A stretch of 64,000 nt of DNA from Bacillota bacterium (GTDB lineage: Bacteria > Bacillota > Desulfotomaculia > Desulfotomaculales > Desulfallaceae): positions 20,381-84,380 of the forward strand of contig JAEXOR010000056.1 in the NCBI GenBank assembly GCA_023439185.1. Reading direction: 5' to 3'. The translations under genes and the position numbers were made by a program. Every line of letters begins with the position of its first letter. Within the stretch, counting starts at the first letter, position 1. The notes under the pieces were generated by a model. It was not told the DNA's origin and ran no database searches. It worked only from the letters and a program-made list of their open reading frames with translations. Shown piece after piece: positions 33,356 through 42,038 of this stretch.

Positions 33356-33362
33356 CATCTTA

Positions 33363-33388
33363 TGGAGGGGTCAGCAATGCCCCCTCCA
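33363..33388 (+). terminator. Hairpin after the immunity-type gene
   Basis: TGGAGGGG (33363-33370) pairs perfectly with CCCCTCCA (33381-33388), loop 10 nt. There is no T run, so termination is uncertain. Confidence 0.45.
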
Positions 33389-34277
33389 TGCTCCTTGACA
33401 AATGCGGATTTCCGCAGTTCATAACCCCGGTTCCGACCCCATAGTTGCAAATCTGACCCCGCTGAGTTTTGCCTTTCAGTCCGCATTGCGGGCTGATGTG
33501 AGCCGTGCCGGGGAAGCTCTGCGACCCCGGCGCTTTAACCTGCACAGTTTTCGACCTCATGGTTCACCCTGTGATTGAGGGGATGAAGGCACATTTTGGG
33601 GCTGCATTTTGAAGGGAAAGGTTCTTTCGCAGAAAGTCGCCAAATCCGGTTTCATTTTTGCCGAAGGGGAACACACCCTATGGCGGTTAACAAAATGCGA
33701 CACAGCGGCACACAGTGGCTTACGGCGTTAAGCATTCGAGTGCCGAATAACGAGTGTATTTATGAAAATGTAACGAGCATCTTCTATAAATTGCCAGTAA
33801 CGAACATGTAAACTGGCTTGTACCCCATGGTTCATGGTGAACCATAGATTTACAGAAAATCTCTTCTGTAGTAAAATTTGCGCCAGAGGGGGGTATAAGG
33901 GGGTACGAAAATCCTCCGTTTTTTCTTTTCTGCATTTGATGCTTTTCACTTTACCGCAGAAATGACTTGCAATCCGTTTCAGACAGAGTTAACATCACAC
34001 ACCAAAGCAAATAACCTGTTTGAAACTATGAGTCTTGCGGTAGATAGGCTGTCGCGCCCTTGCCCGTTCTGAGAACGAAGGCTATCATCTGAAGTTGCCG
34101 GTACTCGGGCTTTATGTGGATGGCAGGACAAAAGAAGGGATGATATGCAGAGAAGAGAAAATTAACCCAGCGAGTTTAGCAAGCTGGCAAAACGAGTAAA
34201 CAAAAAAGCCACTGCCTTGGGAATGTCCCCGATTTACGGCTTGGAAAACGCTTATGGCTATGGCTGATTGAAAAAGG
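33389..34277. other. Gene-poor stretch of about 0.9 kb, no recognisable gene
   Basis: No open frame here gives a recognisable protein. Seen: an ACCCCATAGT string near 33436 whose complement ACTATGGGGT also occurs in both units of the repeat at 12794-12912; a palindrome CGTTCTGAGAACG near 34065; and AT-rich stretches near 33880-33950. It may be decayed accessory or mobile DNA between the RHS locus and the HEPN/MNT pair. Confidence 0.5.
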
Positions 34278-34619
34278 CTAAAGCTGATATTCAATGGTTT
34301 GTGGTTCAGTGAGCACTTCGTAAAGGAAGCTGGCTTTTTGTTGTTTTGCTTGGTTTATCTCGCCCGGTGCATATCCCCTTACCTCTATGGGTTCCATTAT
34401 CTCGGCCAAGGCGTCTCCGAGAATTTCCCACCGTTTCCACTGGGGCATACCGATAAAAGCAGGGGAGACCACTATTAGATCAATGTCGCTGTACGGTCCG
34501 GCTGTGCCCTTGGCTTGAGAACCGAATAAATATGCTTTTTCAGTGGGGATACCTTTTTTTTGAAGAGCAAGCAGATATGATTTGATAGTATCTTCTATTC
34601 TAGCTGCTGCTTTACGCAT
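34278..34619 (-). CDS. MNT-type nucleotidyltransferase domain protein
   Basis: A 113-residue minimal nucleotidyltransferase. The signature YLFGSQAKGTAGPYSDIDLIVV carries the GS...DxD catalytic pattern. Such proteins pair with HEPN proteins; in characterised pairs the MNT partner can AMPylate and neutralise the HEPN toxin. It overlaps the upstream HEPN gene by 25 bp, so the two form one unit read on the minus strand. Confidence 0.88.
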   Translation of the reverse strand: MRKAAARIEDTIKSYLLALQKKGIPTEKAYLFGSQAKGTAGPYSDIDLIVVSPAFIGMPQWKRWEILGDALAEIMEPIEVRGYAPGEINQAKQQKASFLYEVLTEPQTIEYQL

Positions 34620-34978
34620 TTAATCACGTCCCTAGTTCTTTTTAGATAGTCCCTGGTTACGGGGGGCGGGTAGTCGTCTAAGGCTCTTTTAAGTTCTTCG
34701 GGGTACCTGGTGACTATCCCGGCCAGACTTAAACGGGTGATGAACTTGGTTTGCTCATCGGTTAACCTGGCTTGTCCCAGTTTAAACAGATTGACGAGGC
34801 TATGGGTTTTGGGCGGCGCTTTGCCTGTCGTTTCAACTACTAATGCTTTCAACGCTTTTTCAACCGCCAGGTGGCACATAAAAATAGTGTAAATATACCT
34901 TCTGGCGCGATAAAGGCTTTGCGCCGTTTTTAGGTCATATGTTGATTGTTCAAGCCATTCAGCTGTCTCTGGCAACAT
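34595..34978 (-). CDS. HEPN domain protein
   Basis: A 127-residue all-helical HEPN protein (EWLEQSTYDLKTAQSLYRARRYIYTIFMCHLAVEKALKALV, KAPPKTHSLVNLFKLG). It is the partner of the MNT gene that overlaps it. The canonical RNase motif R-x4-6-H near the C-terminus is not seen; the nearest is R followed by H eight residues later in the second helix. It may therefore be a non-nuclease HEPN or a divergent toxin. Confidence 0.85.
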   Translation of the reverse strand: MLPETAEWLEQSTYDLKTAQSLYRARRYIYTIFMCHLAVEKALKALVVETTGKAPPKTHSLVNLFKLGQARLTDEQTKFITRLSLAGIVTRYPEELKRALDDYPPPVTRDYLKRTRDVIKCVKQQLE

Positions 34979-35129
34979 ACAGTATTTACCACCTTCCTTG
35001 TTTCATTTTAACACGGCAATAAACTGAAATCAATTAGCACCTTTTGAAAGTGGACAACCAGTTAACATCCCTTCTCCTCAAAAAAATAATTGACAGCGCC
35101 CAAATAAGCCAGGGCCTGGCAACATTTTC

Positions 35130-35265
35130 TTGACAAGACAAGTTTGGTTTTGATAGTATGATATTGTTGCGCGGCGTTGGATGCTGGCGCATGACAGTTA
35201 TGGAGTGACAGTTATGGAAATTAATTAATTAACTCAAACAAAGTTGTCTGTTTGGGTTATTTTTA
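35130..35265 (+). promoter_or_regulatory. Leader with promoter-like sites, tandem repeat and terminator before the FAD gene
   Basis: TTGACA (35130-35135) is followed by AT-rich TATGAT (35157-35162, 21 bp, not ideal). TGACAGTTATGGA occurs twice (35192-35204 and 35206-35218). AACTCAAACA (35231-35240) pairs with TGTTTGGGTT (35249-35258), followed by ATTTTTA, an intrinsic terminator 18 bp before the next frame opens. The layout suggests attenuation or a separate small RNA. Confidence 0.45.
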
Positions 35266-35309
35266 TGCTGGCGGCATAGAATATGGTTATTGACAGGAGG
35301 TTTGACCAG

Positions 35310-36698
35310 TTGGCGCAACAATACGATGTGATCATCACCGGGGCCGGTCCGGCCGGTATTTTTGCCGCCCTGGAACTGACCCAAAAAAAAGAAGACCTGC
35401 GGATTTTAATCCTGGAAAAGGGAAATGATATTTCCCTGCGCAGTTGTCCCTCACGGGAAAAGGGCGGCGTTTGCTTCAATTGCAGCCCTTGTTCCACCGT
35501 CTGCGGCTGGGGCGGAGCCGGCGCTTTCAGTGACGGTAAACTTACCCTGTCCTCGGAAATCGGCGGCAGTCTGGAACAATACATTGGCGAAGAACATCTG
35601 CTGGAAATGATTAAATATGTGGACCGGATTTATCGTCAGTTTGGCGCCCCCGAGCATGTATACGGCCTGGAGCACCAGGAGGAAATCCAGTCATTTCAGC
35701 ATCGGGCCACTTTGGCCGAACTGAAGCTGATCCCTGTAGCCATCAGGCACCTGGGCACCGGACGCTGCCAGGAAATCTTGCAGTTGATGTATGAACACCT
35801 GAAAGAAAAAAATGTGGCGGTACGCACCCGCTGCGCGGTAAAATCCATTATTGTCAAGGACGGCGCCGTCCAGGGAGTGGAAACCGAATCCGGCGAAAAG
35901 CTCCTTGCCCGGTGCGTGATCCTGGCTCCCGGCCGGGAAGGCGCCGAGTGGCTGACCCGGGAAGCTTTACGTCTGGGCCTGAAAACCGTGAATAATCCTG
36001 TGGACATCGGCGTGCGGGTGGAAGTCCCGGCCGAGGTGATGGAACCGCTGACCAGTGTGTTTTATGAATCCAAGCTGATTTACTATTCACATACCTTTGA
36101 CGACCGGGTCAGGACGTTCTGCATGAACCCTTACGGCGAAGTGGTGATGGAGAATAACGACGGGCTGGTGACGGTCAACGGTCACAGCCATGCCTTCAAT
36201 AAAACCGGCAACACCAACTTTGCGGTGTTGGTAAGCAAGACATTTACCGAACCATTCCGGGAGCCTATCGCTTACGGCAAGTACGTGGCCAGACTGGCCA
36301 ACCTGCTGGGCGGCGGAGTGATGGTCCAGCGTTTGGGCGACCTGTTGGACGGACACCGTTCCACTACGGATCGGATGAAAAAAAGCCTGGTGGCGCCCAC
36401 CCTCAAAGACGCTACCCCGGGGGATCTCAGCCTGGTGTTCCCTTATCGGCATCTGGTGGGTATCGTGGAGATGCTCAAGGCGATGGATAAGATCGCGCCC
36501 GGGGTTTACTCGCGTTATACATTGCTTTACGGAGCGGAAGTTAAATTTTATTCATCCCGGCTGGCCCTGAGCAGCGGGCTGGAAACAAAATACAAGAACC
36601 TGTTTGCCGCGGGGGACGGCGCCGGGATCACCCGGGGTCTGGCTCAGGCTTCGGTGGCCGGCGTGGTTGCCGCCCGGGAAATTCTCAACAGGTTGTAA
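35310..36698 (+). CDS. FAD-dependent dehydrogenase (COG2509-like)
   Basis: A 462-residue flavoprotein. The N-terminal FAD motif reads DVIITGAGPAGIFAALEL. A cysteine-rich segment SCPSREKGGVCFNCSPCSTVCGWGGAGAFSDGKL is typical of this uncharacterised dehydrogenase family (COG2509 type), and the C-terminus has NLFAAGDGAGITRGLAQASVAGVVAAREIL. The substrate is unknown. TTG 35310 is chosen with AGGAGG at 35295-35300; ATG 35283 in the same frame lies upstream of that ribosome site. purA follows 11 bp downstream. Confidence 0.88.
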   Translation: MAQQYDVIITGAGPAGIFAALELTQKKEDLRILILEKGNDISLRSCPSREKGGVCFNCSPCSTVCGWGGAGAFSDGKLTLSSEIGGSLEQYIGEEHLLEMIKYVDRIYRQFGAPEHVYGLEHQEEIQSFQHRATLAELKLIPVAIRHLGTGRCQEILQLMYEHLKEKNVAVRTRCAVKSIIVKDGAVQGVETESGEKLLARCVILAPGREGAEWLTREALRLGLKTVNNPVDIGVRVEVPAEVMEPLTSVFYESKLIYYSHTFDDRVRTFCMNPYGEVVMENNDGLVTVNGHSHAFNKTGNTNFAVLVSKTFTEPFREPIAYGKYVARLANLLGGGVMVQRLGDLLDGHRSTTDRMKKSLVAPTLKDATPGDLSLVFPYRHLVGIVEMLKAMDKIAPGVYSRYTLLYGAEVKFYSSRLALSSGLETKYKNLFAAGDGAGITRGLAQASVAGVVAAREILNRL

Positions 36699-36709
36699 GG
36701 GGGATTGCG

Positions 36710-37996
36710 ATGTCTGCGATAGTATTGATTGGCGCGCAGTGGGGGGACGAGGGCAAGGGCAAGGTTACCGATTTCCTGGCCGAACAAGCGGACATGGTGG
36801 TGCGTTACCAGGGCGGCAACAACGCCGGCCATACCGTGGTGGTGGACGACCAGGTCTTTAAGCTGCACCTGATCCCTTCGGGCATATTGTACGGTGAAAA
36901 GCAGTGCCTGATTGGCAACGGCGTGGTGATAGATCCCGCTGTGCTTCTGGAGGAACTTGACGCCTTGCGTAAACAGGGTGTTGGCACAAGCCAACTGCGC
37001 ATCAGCCCCCGGGCGCATATAATATTCCCGTACCACTGCAGTATTGACCAGGCCGAGGAAGATTACAAGGGCAGCGGCAAAATCGGCACCACCAACCGTG
37101 GTATCGGACCGGCTTATACCGATAAAGCCGCCCGGGTGGGCATCCGGCTGGCGGAGCTTTTGGACCCGGAAGAACTGGAGGAAAAACTGCGGTACGCGGT
37201 GGATTTCAAAAACAGGCAACTTACCGGGGTTTACCAGTCGGCCGAACGGATTGATTACGGGCAGATACTGGAGGAATATACCGGCTACGCCCGAAAGCTG
37301 GAACAATATCTGGCGGATGTGTCGGTGCTGGTGAACGAAGCCATTGACCAGGGCCAAAAGGTTTTATTTGAGGGCGCCCAGGGCACGCTTTTAGACCTGG
37401 ATCACGGCACCTATCCGTATGTCACCTCCAGCCACCCCATTGCCGCGGCGGCCTGCACCGGGGCCGGCTTGGGGCCGACCAAAATCAGCAAGGTGATCGG
37501 CGTGGCCAAAGCTTATATCACCCGGGTGGGCGAAGGTCCCTTCCCCACGGAACTGCACGACGAGCTGGGGGTCCTGATCAGGGAGCGCGGAGGTGAATTC
37601 GGCACCACCACCGGACGCCCGCGCCGCTGCGGCTGGTATGACGCCGTGATTGCCCGCTACGCGGCCCGGATCAACGGGCTTAGCTATCTGGCCATCACCA
37701 AGCTGGACGTCCTTTCGGGCCTGGACACCCTGAAAATCTGCGTGGGCTATGAGTGCGACGGAGAAGTGATTACCGAATTCCCCGCCAGCCTGAAAAAGAT
37801 GGCGCGCTGCATGCCCGTTTACAAAGAATTCCCCGGCTGGCAGGAAGACATCACCGGGGCTACGGACTTCAGCCAACTGCCCCAAAACGCCAGGGACTAC
37901 GTCAAACACCTGGAAGAACTGTCCGGCGTACCCGTGGCCATACTGGGCGTTGGCCCCGGCCGGAAACAAACCCTGGTGCTGAAGGAAATATTTTAA
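36710..37996 (+). CDS. purA: Adenylosuccinate synthetase
   Basis: A 428-residue GTP-dependent ligase joining IMP and aspartate, the first committed step to AMP. The N-terminal catalytic P-loop reads VLIGAQWGDEGKGKVTDFLAE, followed by YQGGNNAGHTVV. Further signatures are GNGVVIDP, STTNRGIGPAYTDKAAR-like GTTNRGIGPAYTDK, FEGAQGTLLDLDHGTYPYVTSS, and TTTGRPRRCGWYD. Length is normal. It lies close behind the dnaB locus, as often in Firmicutes, with the RHS region inserted between. Confidence 0.98.
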   Translation: MSAIVLIGAQWGDEGKGKVTDFLAEQADMVVRYQGGNNAGHTVVVDDQVFKLHLIPSGILYGEKQCLIGNGVVIDPAVLLEELDALRKQGVGTSQLRISPRAHIIFPYHCSIDQAEEDYKGSGKIGTTNRGIGPAYTDKAARVGIRLAELLDPEELEEKLRYAVDFKNRQLTGVYQSAERIDYGQILEEYTGYARKLEQYLADVSVLVNEAIDQGQKVLFEGAQGTLLDLDHGTYPYVTSSHPIAAAACTGAGLGPTKISKVIGVAKAYITRVGEGPFPTELHDELGVLIRERGGEFGTTTGRPRRCGWYDAVIARYAARINGLSYLAITKLDVLSGLDTLKICVGYECDGEVITEFPASLKKMARCMPVYKEFPGWQEDITGATDFSQLPQNARDYVKHLEELSGVPVAILGVGPGRKQTLVLKEIF

Positions 37997-37997
37997 T

Positions 37998-38058
37998 TTA
38001 AGTAGTCAGAATTCAGTAGTCAGTAGTCAGAATTCAGTAGTCAGTAGTCAGTAGTCAG
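37998..38058. repeat. Tandem AGTAGTCAG / AATTCAGTAGTCAG repeat
   Basis: About five imperfect units of AGTAGTCAG, some preceded by AATTC, run directly after purA. Related GTCAG/CTGAC strings lie at 11304-11332 and 24676-24719. Confidence 0.7.
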
Positions 38059-38059
38059 G

Positions 38060-38169
38060 GGGGGAAACTGGGGACGGTTTTCCCGCTTCCTCTCCGGTTG
38101 GTTAAAAGGTGTAGGGGCGCCCCTTACGGGCGCCTGCGGTGTGCAGGAAAATTGTCCCCAGCTTCCCCC
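38060..38169. repeat. Element with 24-bp inverted ends and an inner hairpin
   Basis: The arms at 38060-38083 and 38146-38169 are inverted repeats, 21 of 24 bases matching (GGGGGAA.CTGGGGAC..TTTTCC). Between them GGCGCCC (38116-38122) pairs with GGGCGCC (38128-38134). No coding frame is present. It resembles a small non-autonomous (MITE-like) element; the GGGGAC motif also ends the repeats at 12794-12912. Confidence 0.7.
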
Positions 38170-38223
38170 GGCGGGGTAATTGCCTGCCATAATTTAGCAC
38201 CATAATTTAAACCGCTAAAATTG

Positions 38224-38252
38224 TTGACACCTCAGTTAACTTGCTGTAATAT
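38224..38252 (+). promoter_or_regulatory. Promoter of the tRNA genes
   Basis: TTGACA (38224-38229) and TAATAT (38247-38252) with 17 bp spacing, 13 bp before tRNA-Lys. Confidence 0.85.
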
Positions 38253-38264
38253 ATAGAACTGTAC

Positions 38265-38340
38265 GAGCCATTAGCTCAGTTGGTAGAGCACCTGACTTTT
38301 AATCAGGGTGTCCCGCGTTCGAGTCGCGGATGGCTCACCA
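38265..38340 (+). tRNA. tRNA-Lys (anticodon TTT)
   Basis: 76 nt with encoded CCA. The acceptor GAGCCAT pairs with ATGGCTC, the D loop has AGCTCAGTTGGTAGAGC, the anticodon arm CCTGA-CTTTTAA-TCAGG gives TTT, and the T arm has GTTCGAGTC. Confidence 0.97.
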
Positions 38341-38343
38341 TAC

Positions 38344-38419
38344 GGCCCCATGGTCAAGTGGCCTAAGACACCGCCCTTTCACGGCGGTAACCCGGGTTCG
38401 AATCCCGGTGGGGTCACCA
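38344..38419 (+). tRNA. tRNA-Glu (anticodon TTC)
   Basis: 76 nt with encoded CCA. The acceptor GGCCCCA pairs with TGGGGTC (one G-T), the anticodon arm CCGCC-CTTTCAC-GGCGG gives TTC, and the T arm has GGTTCGAATCC. It starts 3 bp after tRNA-Lys. Confidence 0.97.
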
Positions 38420-38422
38420 CGT

Positions 38423-38455
38423 AAACACCTTCCGTTTTTAGGAGGGTGTTTTTAT
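38423..38455. terminator. Bidirectional terminator between tRNA-Glu and the convergent gene
   Basis: AAACACCTTCC (38423-38433) pairs with GGAGGGTGTTT (38441-38451; one T-G), followed by TTATTTATG. The mirror A-rich side lets it serve the minus-strand gene whose stop codon overlaps it. Confidence 0.8.
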
Positions 38456-39030
38456 TTATGCTTTTCGAGTTTATTATTGAGGTCCTGAACAAGCCCTTTA
38501 TCCGGTTTGCCGGATATTAGAACCTCCTTTTCCGGTGGGAACCGTTTGGCTGCCGGGTCGTATAAAATAAAATACCTGTTGATTCTGGTTCCTTTACCGG
38601 GCGCCGTTTCTATAACCAGATATTTTTTCATTAAAAAGCCAACGGATAAACCTCCAATGGCGGCAGCCGAAGCATGTACCAGGTTGCCGCTTTGGTCTTG
38701 TATTAAGTATGGGTTTTTGCCCAGAGTACCAAAGATATTGAACAGTAAAGATTCAGCGGTCATAGTTAAAATGATGGCCTTAATGATCAGGTAATCGGCG
38801 CCTAAAATTTTGGTGCCGTAATAGATAATCAAACCCACCCAGGAACCGAAACCAATTACCCCCAAGCCGCCAATCAGCCAGCTTCCTTCCTCCATCCACA
38901 TCATACTGATGGATTCGGCAGCGGAGACCGTTGTCAGCTGAAAGTATTTCATGAGCTGAGTGTAGATTTCAACCGGTATTCCGCCCAATATGCCGATTAG
39001 CATGGCCAACAGCGGTTTATCGTATTTCAT
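38452..39030 (-). CDS. Hypothetical membrane protein
   Basis: A 192-residue protein I do not recognise. It has about four hydrophobic helices: LLAMLIGILGGIPVEIYTQL, SWLIGGLGVIGFGSWVGLIIYYG, YLIIKAIILTMTAESLLFNIFGTL and ASAAAIGGLSVGFLMK. The C-terminal 50 residues are charged and presumably cytoplasmic. AAGGAGAG precedes the ATG. It is alone on its strand, convergent with the tRNAs and divergent from the polysaccharide locus. Confidence 0.75.
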   Translation of the reverse strand: MKYDKPLLAMLIGILGGIPVEIYTQLMKYFQLTTVSAAESISMMWMEEGSWLIGGLGVIGFGSWVGLIIYYGTKILGADYLIIKAIILTMTAESLLFNIFGTLGKNPYLIQDQSGNLVHASAAAIGGLSVGFLMKKYLVIETAPGKGTRINRYFILYDPAAKRFPPEKEVLISGKPDKGLVQDLNNKLEKHK

Positions 39031-39244
39031 CTGGCTCTCCTTTGAAAATTTTAAGGATTTTCAGTGCAACCGTAGTATGCGAATATTTTCCCCTGCCCGC
39101 CGGTAATTTATGATCCCTAGCCAACAGGCTGGATAAATCCGGATTTGTTGTGGATATGCACATTTTTCAGATTATGCCATATTATGCTTAGAAAACCGTA
39201 GTAAAACCGCTTTCAAGAGTCCCTGGTTGAGAGAGGGTTGATTC

Positions 39245-40663
39245 ATGGCTGGGCACAGGCAGAAAGTGCTGATTATTGGTGCCGGAGTTGCCGGTGGAGT
39301 TGTTGCCGAGGTTTTAATCAACAGGGTTGATGGAAATCTGTTGCCGGTGGGTTTTATTGATGACGACCCCGGGAAAAAAAACACTGTCATACACGGTTTA
39401 CCGGTATTGGGAGACCGGTGCGCAATACCGGCCATGGTAAAAGAAACCGGTGCGGAACAAATCATTATTGCCATCCCTTCCGCATCCTGTGAAACCATCA
39501 GGCAAATTGTGGCGGTTTGCCACCAGACCAAAGCGTACTTGAAAATTATGCCCGGTTTTTATGATCTGATCACTGGAAAAATTCAAACCAGCAGTATTCG
39601 CGAGGTTCGGCTGGAGGATTTAATCGGTCGGCGGCCGGTACCCCTTAATGTTAAGGATATAGCCGGATATCTCAAGAACCGCACGATTCTGATTACAGGC
39701 GCCGGGGGCACCATCGGGTCGGAGATCTGCCGCCAACTGGCCGGTTTTGAACCGGGGCGGCTGGTGCTGCTGGGGCACGGCGAAAACAGTATCTATGAGG
39801 TGGAGATGGAGCTGAGGGGCACATTTCCCCTGGCAAACCTGGTGCCGGAAATAGCTGATATCCGGGATGGTGAGCGAATTAAACGGGTATTTGACCGCCA
39901 TCGTCCTGAAGTGGTATTTCATGCGGCGGCGCACAAACATGTGCCGTTGATGGAAAATAATCCCGAGGAGGCCGTAAAAAACAATATTCTGGGCACCAAA
40001 ATATTGGCTGAGGCCGCACACCGGTTTGATGTGCGTGTTTTTGTGCTGATATCCAGTGATAAGGCAGTCAACCCCACCAGTATTATGGGCGCTACCAAAA
40101 GGGTCGCGGAAATGGTTGTCCAGCGGATGAATGAGCAGAGCGCCACCAAATTTGCGGCCGTTAGGTTTGGCAACGTCCTTGGCAGCAGAGGCAGCGCAGT
40201 GCCGCTGTTTAAAAAACAAATTGCTTCCGGCGGACCGGTAACGGTAACCCACCCGGATATGCAGCGCTATTTTATGACGGTTGCCGAAGCGGCCCAACTG
40301 GTTATCCAGGCCGGGGCGCTGGCCCGGGGCGGAGAAATATTCATTTTGGATATGGGTGAACCGGTCTTGATTCTGGACCTGGTTAAAAACCTGATCAGGC
40401 TGTCCGGTTACGAACCGGAGCTTGATATCCCCATCCGGTTCTCGGGCATCCGGCCGGGGGAAAAATTAACAGAGAGTTTATACTGCGCACAGGAACAAAT
40501 TGTGCCCACCAGCCATAAGCGTATTTATAAAGTTCCTTTAGTTAACCGCTGTTTTAAAAATCTGGAAGAATTGCTGGAAATTTTTAGCCGGAAAAACTTT
40601 ATATATGCCGGGGAAACGATAAAACAACATCTAAATCAAGTTGTTGGGTTGCAAAGAACTTGA
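39245..40663 (+). CDS. CapD-like nucleotide-sugar epimerase/dehydratase (short form)
   Basis: A 472-residue protein of the FlaA1/CapD/WbpM group without the N-terminal transmembrane helices of the long forms. Residues about 5-130 form a Rossmann domain (VLIIGAGVAGGVVAEVLI, LPVLGDRCAIPAMVKE). From about 145 the SDR catalytic part begins: ILITGAGGTIGSEICRQL, HAAAHKHVPLMENNPEEAVKNN, and the active-site stretch SSDKAVNPTSIMGATKRVAE. Homologues are UDP-GlcNAc 4,6-dehydratases or 5-epimerases for cell-surface glycans. The exact product cannot be told. It is the first plus-strand gene of the polysaccharide locus. Confidence 0.9.
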   Translation: MAGHRQKVLIIGAGVAGGVVAEVLINRVDGNLLPVGFIDDDPGKKNTVIHGLPVLGDRCAIPAMVKETGAEQIIIAIPSASCETIRQIVAVCHQTKAYLKIMPGFYDLITGKIQTSSIREVRLEDLIGRRPVPLNVKDIAGYLKNRTILITGAGGTIGSEICRQLAGFEPGRLVLLGHGENSIYEVEMELRGTFPLANLVPEIADIRDGERIKRVFDRHRPEVVFHAAAHKHVPLMENNPEEAVKNNILGTKILAEAAHRFDVRVFVLISSDKAVNPTSIMGATKRVAEMVVQRMNEQSATKFAAVRFGNVLGSRGSAVPLFKKQIASGGPVTVTHPDMQRYFMTVAEAAQLVIQAGALARGGEIFILDMGEPVLILDLVKNLIRLSGYEPELDIPIRFSGIRPGEKLTESLYCAQEQIVPTSHKRIYKVPLVNRCFKNLEELLEIFSRKNFIYAGETIKQHLNQVVGLQRT

Positions 40664-40680
40664 TAAGGGCGGTGCGTCAA

Positions 40681-42021
40681 GTGTCCGACTGTTTACAGGG
40701 AGAAGGGTTAGCCCAAATAACCATTGACAGGTTTGTTAACAAAAGTGCCCGGGTCGCGGTGGTGGGATTGGGGTATGTAGGTCTTCCGCTGGCTGTGCTG
40801 CAGGGCAAAACCGGCTTCCAGGTCACCGGGATTGATATAGACGACTCGCGGGTCAATAAGCTGAGGGAAGGAAAGAATTATATCCAGGACGTTAACGAGC
40901 AAGACCTTGTTGGACTGTTGGCTGCCGGAAAACTTGACGTATCCACAAATTTCAGCCTGCTGCGCGACATGAATGTGGTGATCATCTGCGTGCCTACGCC
41001 GCTGAACGAATTACGTCAACCGGACCTTTCATACATTACATCCGCTACCGGGGAATTAGCCCGGAACCTGCGGCGCGGCCAGTTAATTATCCTGGAGAGT
41101 ACAACTTTTCCGGGCACCACCAGGGAGATAGTGCTGCCGCTCCTGGAAGCCGGCGGTTTAAAAGCCGGCAGCGATTTTTTCCTGGTCTTTTCTCCGGAAA
41201 GGGTTGACCCGGGAAACAAAAGCTTTACCGTTGGCAAGGTAGCCAAGGTGATCGGGGGCGTCAGCGCTTTGTGCAGCCGCGTGGCCGCCGCTTTTTACCA
41301 GCAGAGCACTGAGTGCGTGGTACCGGTAAGCTCTCCCGATGCCGCTGAAATGACCAAAATTTTTGAAAACACCTATCGCGTGGTAAACATAGCGCTGGTT
41401 AACGAATTCATGCTTCTGTGTGACCGCATGGAGCTTAATGTCTGGGAGATACTGGACGCCGCAGCCACCAAACCTTTCGGGATCCAGGTGTTTTATCCCG
41501 GCCCCGGCGTGGGGGGCCATTGTATTCCCGTAGACCCCTTTTACCTGGCCTGGAAAGCCCGCGCTTATGAATTTCAACCCCGGTTTATCGAACTGGCCGG
41601 CGAATTAAACAATCAAGCCACCGAATACGTAGTTCAAAAAATAACCGCCGCCCTTAATGACCGGGGCAAATGCCTGAACGGTTCCAGCGTGCTGGTACTG
41701 GGAGTGGCGTACAAGAAGGACATTGACGACGTACGGGAATCACCTGCTTTAAAGATTATCAAACGGTTGTGGGAGAGTAAGGCAGTGGTGTGTTACCATG
41801 ACCCTCACGTACCGCGAATTGAACTCCCGCCAGGCGCCCAGCATTATAACTCAGTCGGGCTGTCCCGGGAAAACATTGCCGGTGCCGATATCGTACTGAT
41901 ATTAACCGACCATTCCTGCATAGATTATCAAATGGTTGCCGATACTGCCGGCCTGATTATTGATACCCGTAACGCAACCCGGCAGGTTGCCGGAAGCAGG
42001 GAAAACATAATCAGAATTTAA
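40681..42021 (+). CDS. UDP-sugar 6-dehydrogenase (UDP-GlcNAc/ManNAc dehydrogenase type)
   Basis: A 446-residue NAD-dependent enzyme of the WecC/WbpA/TviB group making UDP-uronic acid amino-sugars. The N-terminal NAD motif is VAVVGLGYVGLPLAVLQ, followed by FSPERVDPGNK, the central helix DAAEMTKIFENTYRVVNIALVNEF, the catalytic cysteine in GPGVGGHCIPVDPFYLAWKA, and a C-terminal NAD-fold SVLVLGVAYKKDIDDVRESPALKI. GTG 40681 is preferred with AAGGGCGG at 40665-40672. Confidence 0.92.
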   Translation: MSDCLQGEGLAQITIDRFVNKSARVAVVGLGYVGLPLAVLQGKTGFQVTGIDIDDSRVNKLREGKNYIQDVNEQDLVGLLAAGKLDVSTNFSLLRDMNVVIICVPTPLNELRQPDLSYITSATGELARNLRRGQLIILESTTFPGTTREIVLPLLEAGGLKAGSDFFLVFSPERVDPGNKSFTVGKVAKVIGGVSALCSRVAAAFYQQSTECVVPVSSPDAAEMTKIFENTYRVVNIALVNEFMLLCDRMELNVWEILDAAATKPFGIQVFYPGPGVGGHCIPVDPFYLAWKARAYEFQPRFIELAGELNNQATEYVVQKITAALNDRGKCLNGSSVLVLGVAYKKDIDDVRESPALKIIKRLWESKAVVCYHDPHVPRIELPPGAQHYNSVGLSRENIAGADIVLILTDHSCIDYQMVADTAGLIIDTRNATRQVAGSRENIIRI

Positions 42022-42038
42022 CCACGGGAGGAAATTAA

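Noticed and set aside
33960..34270. Group II intron or other self-splicing element in the gene-poor stretch
   Set aside because: No domain V-like hairpin, GTGCG-type 5' end or reverse transcriptase remnant could be shown.
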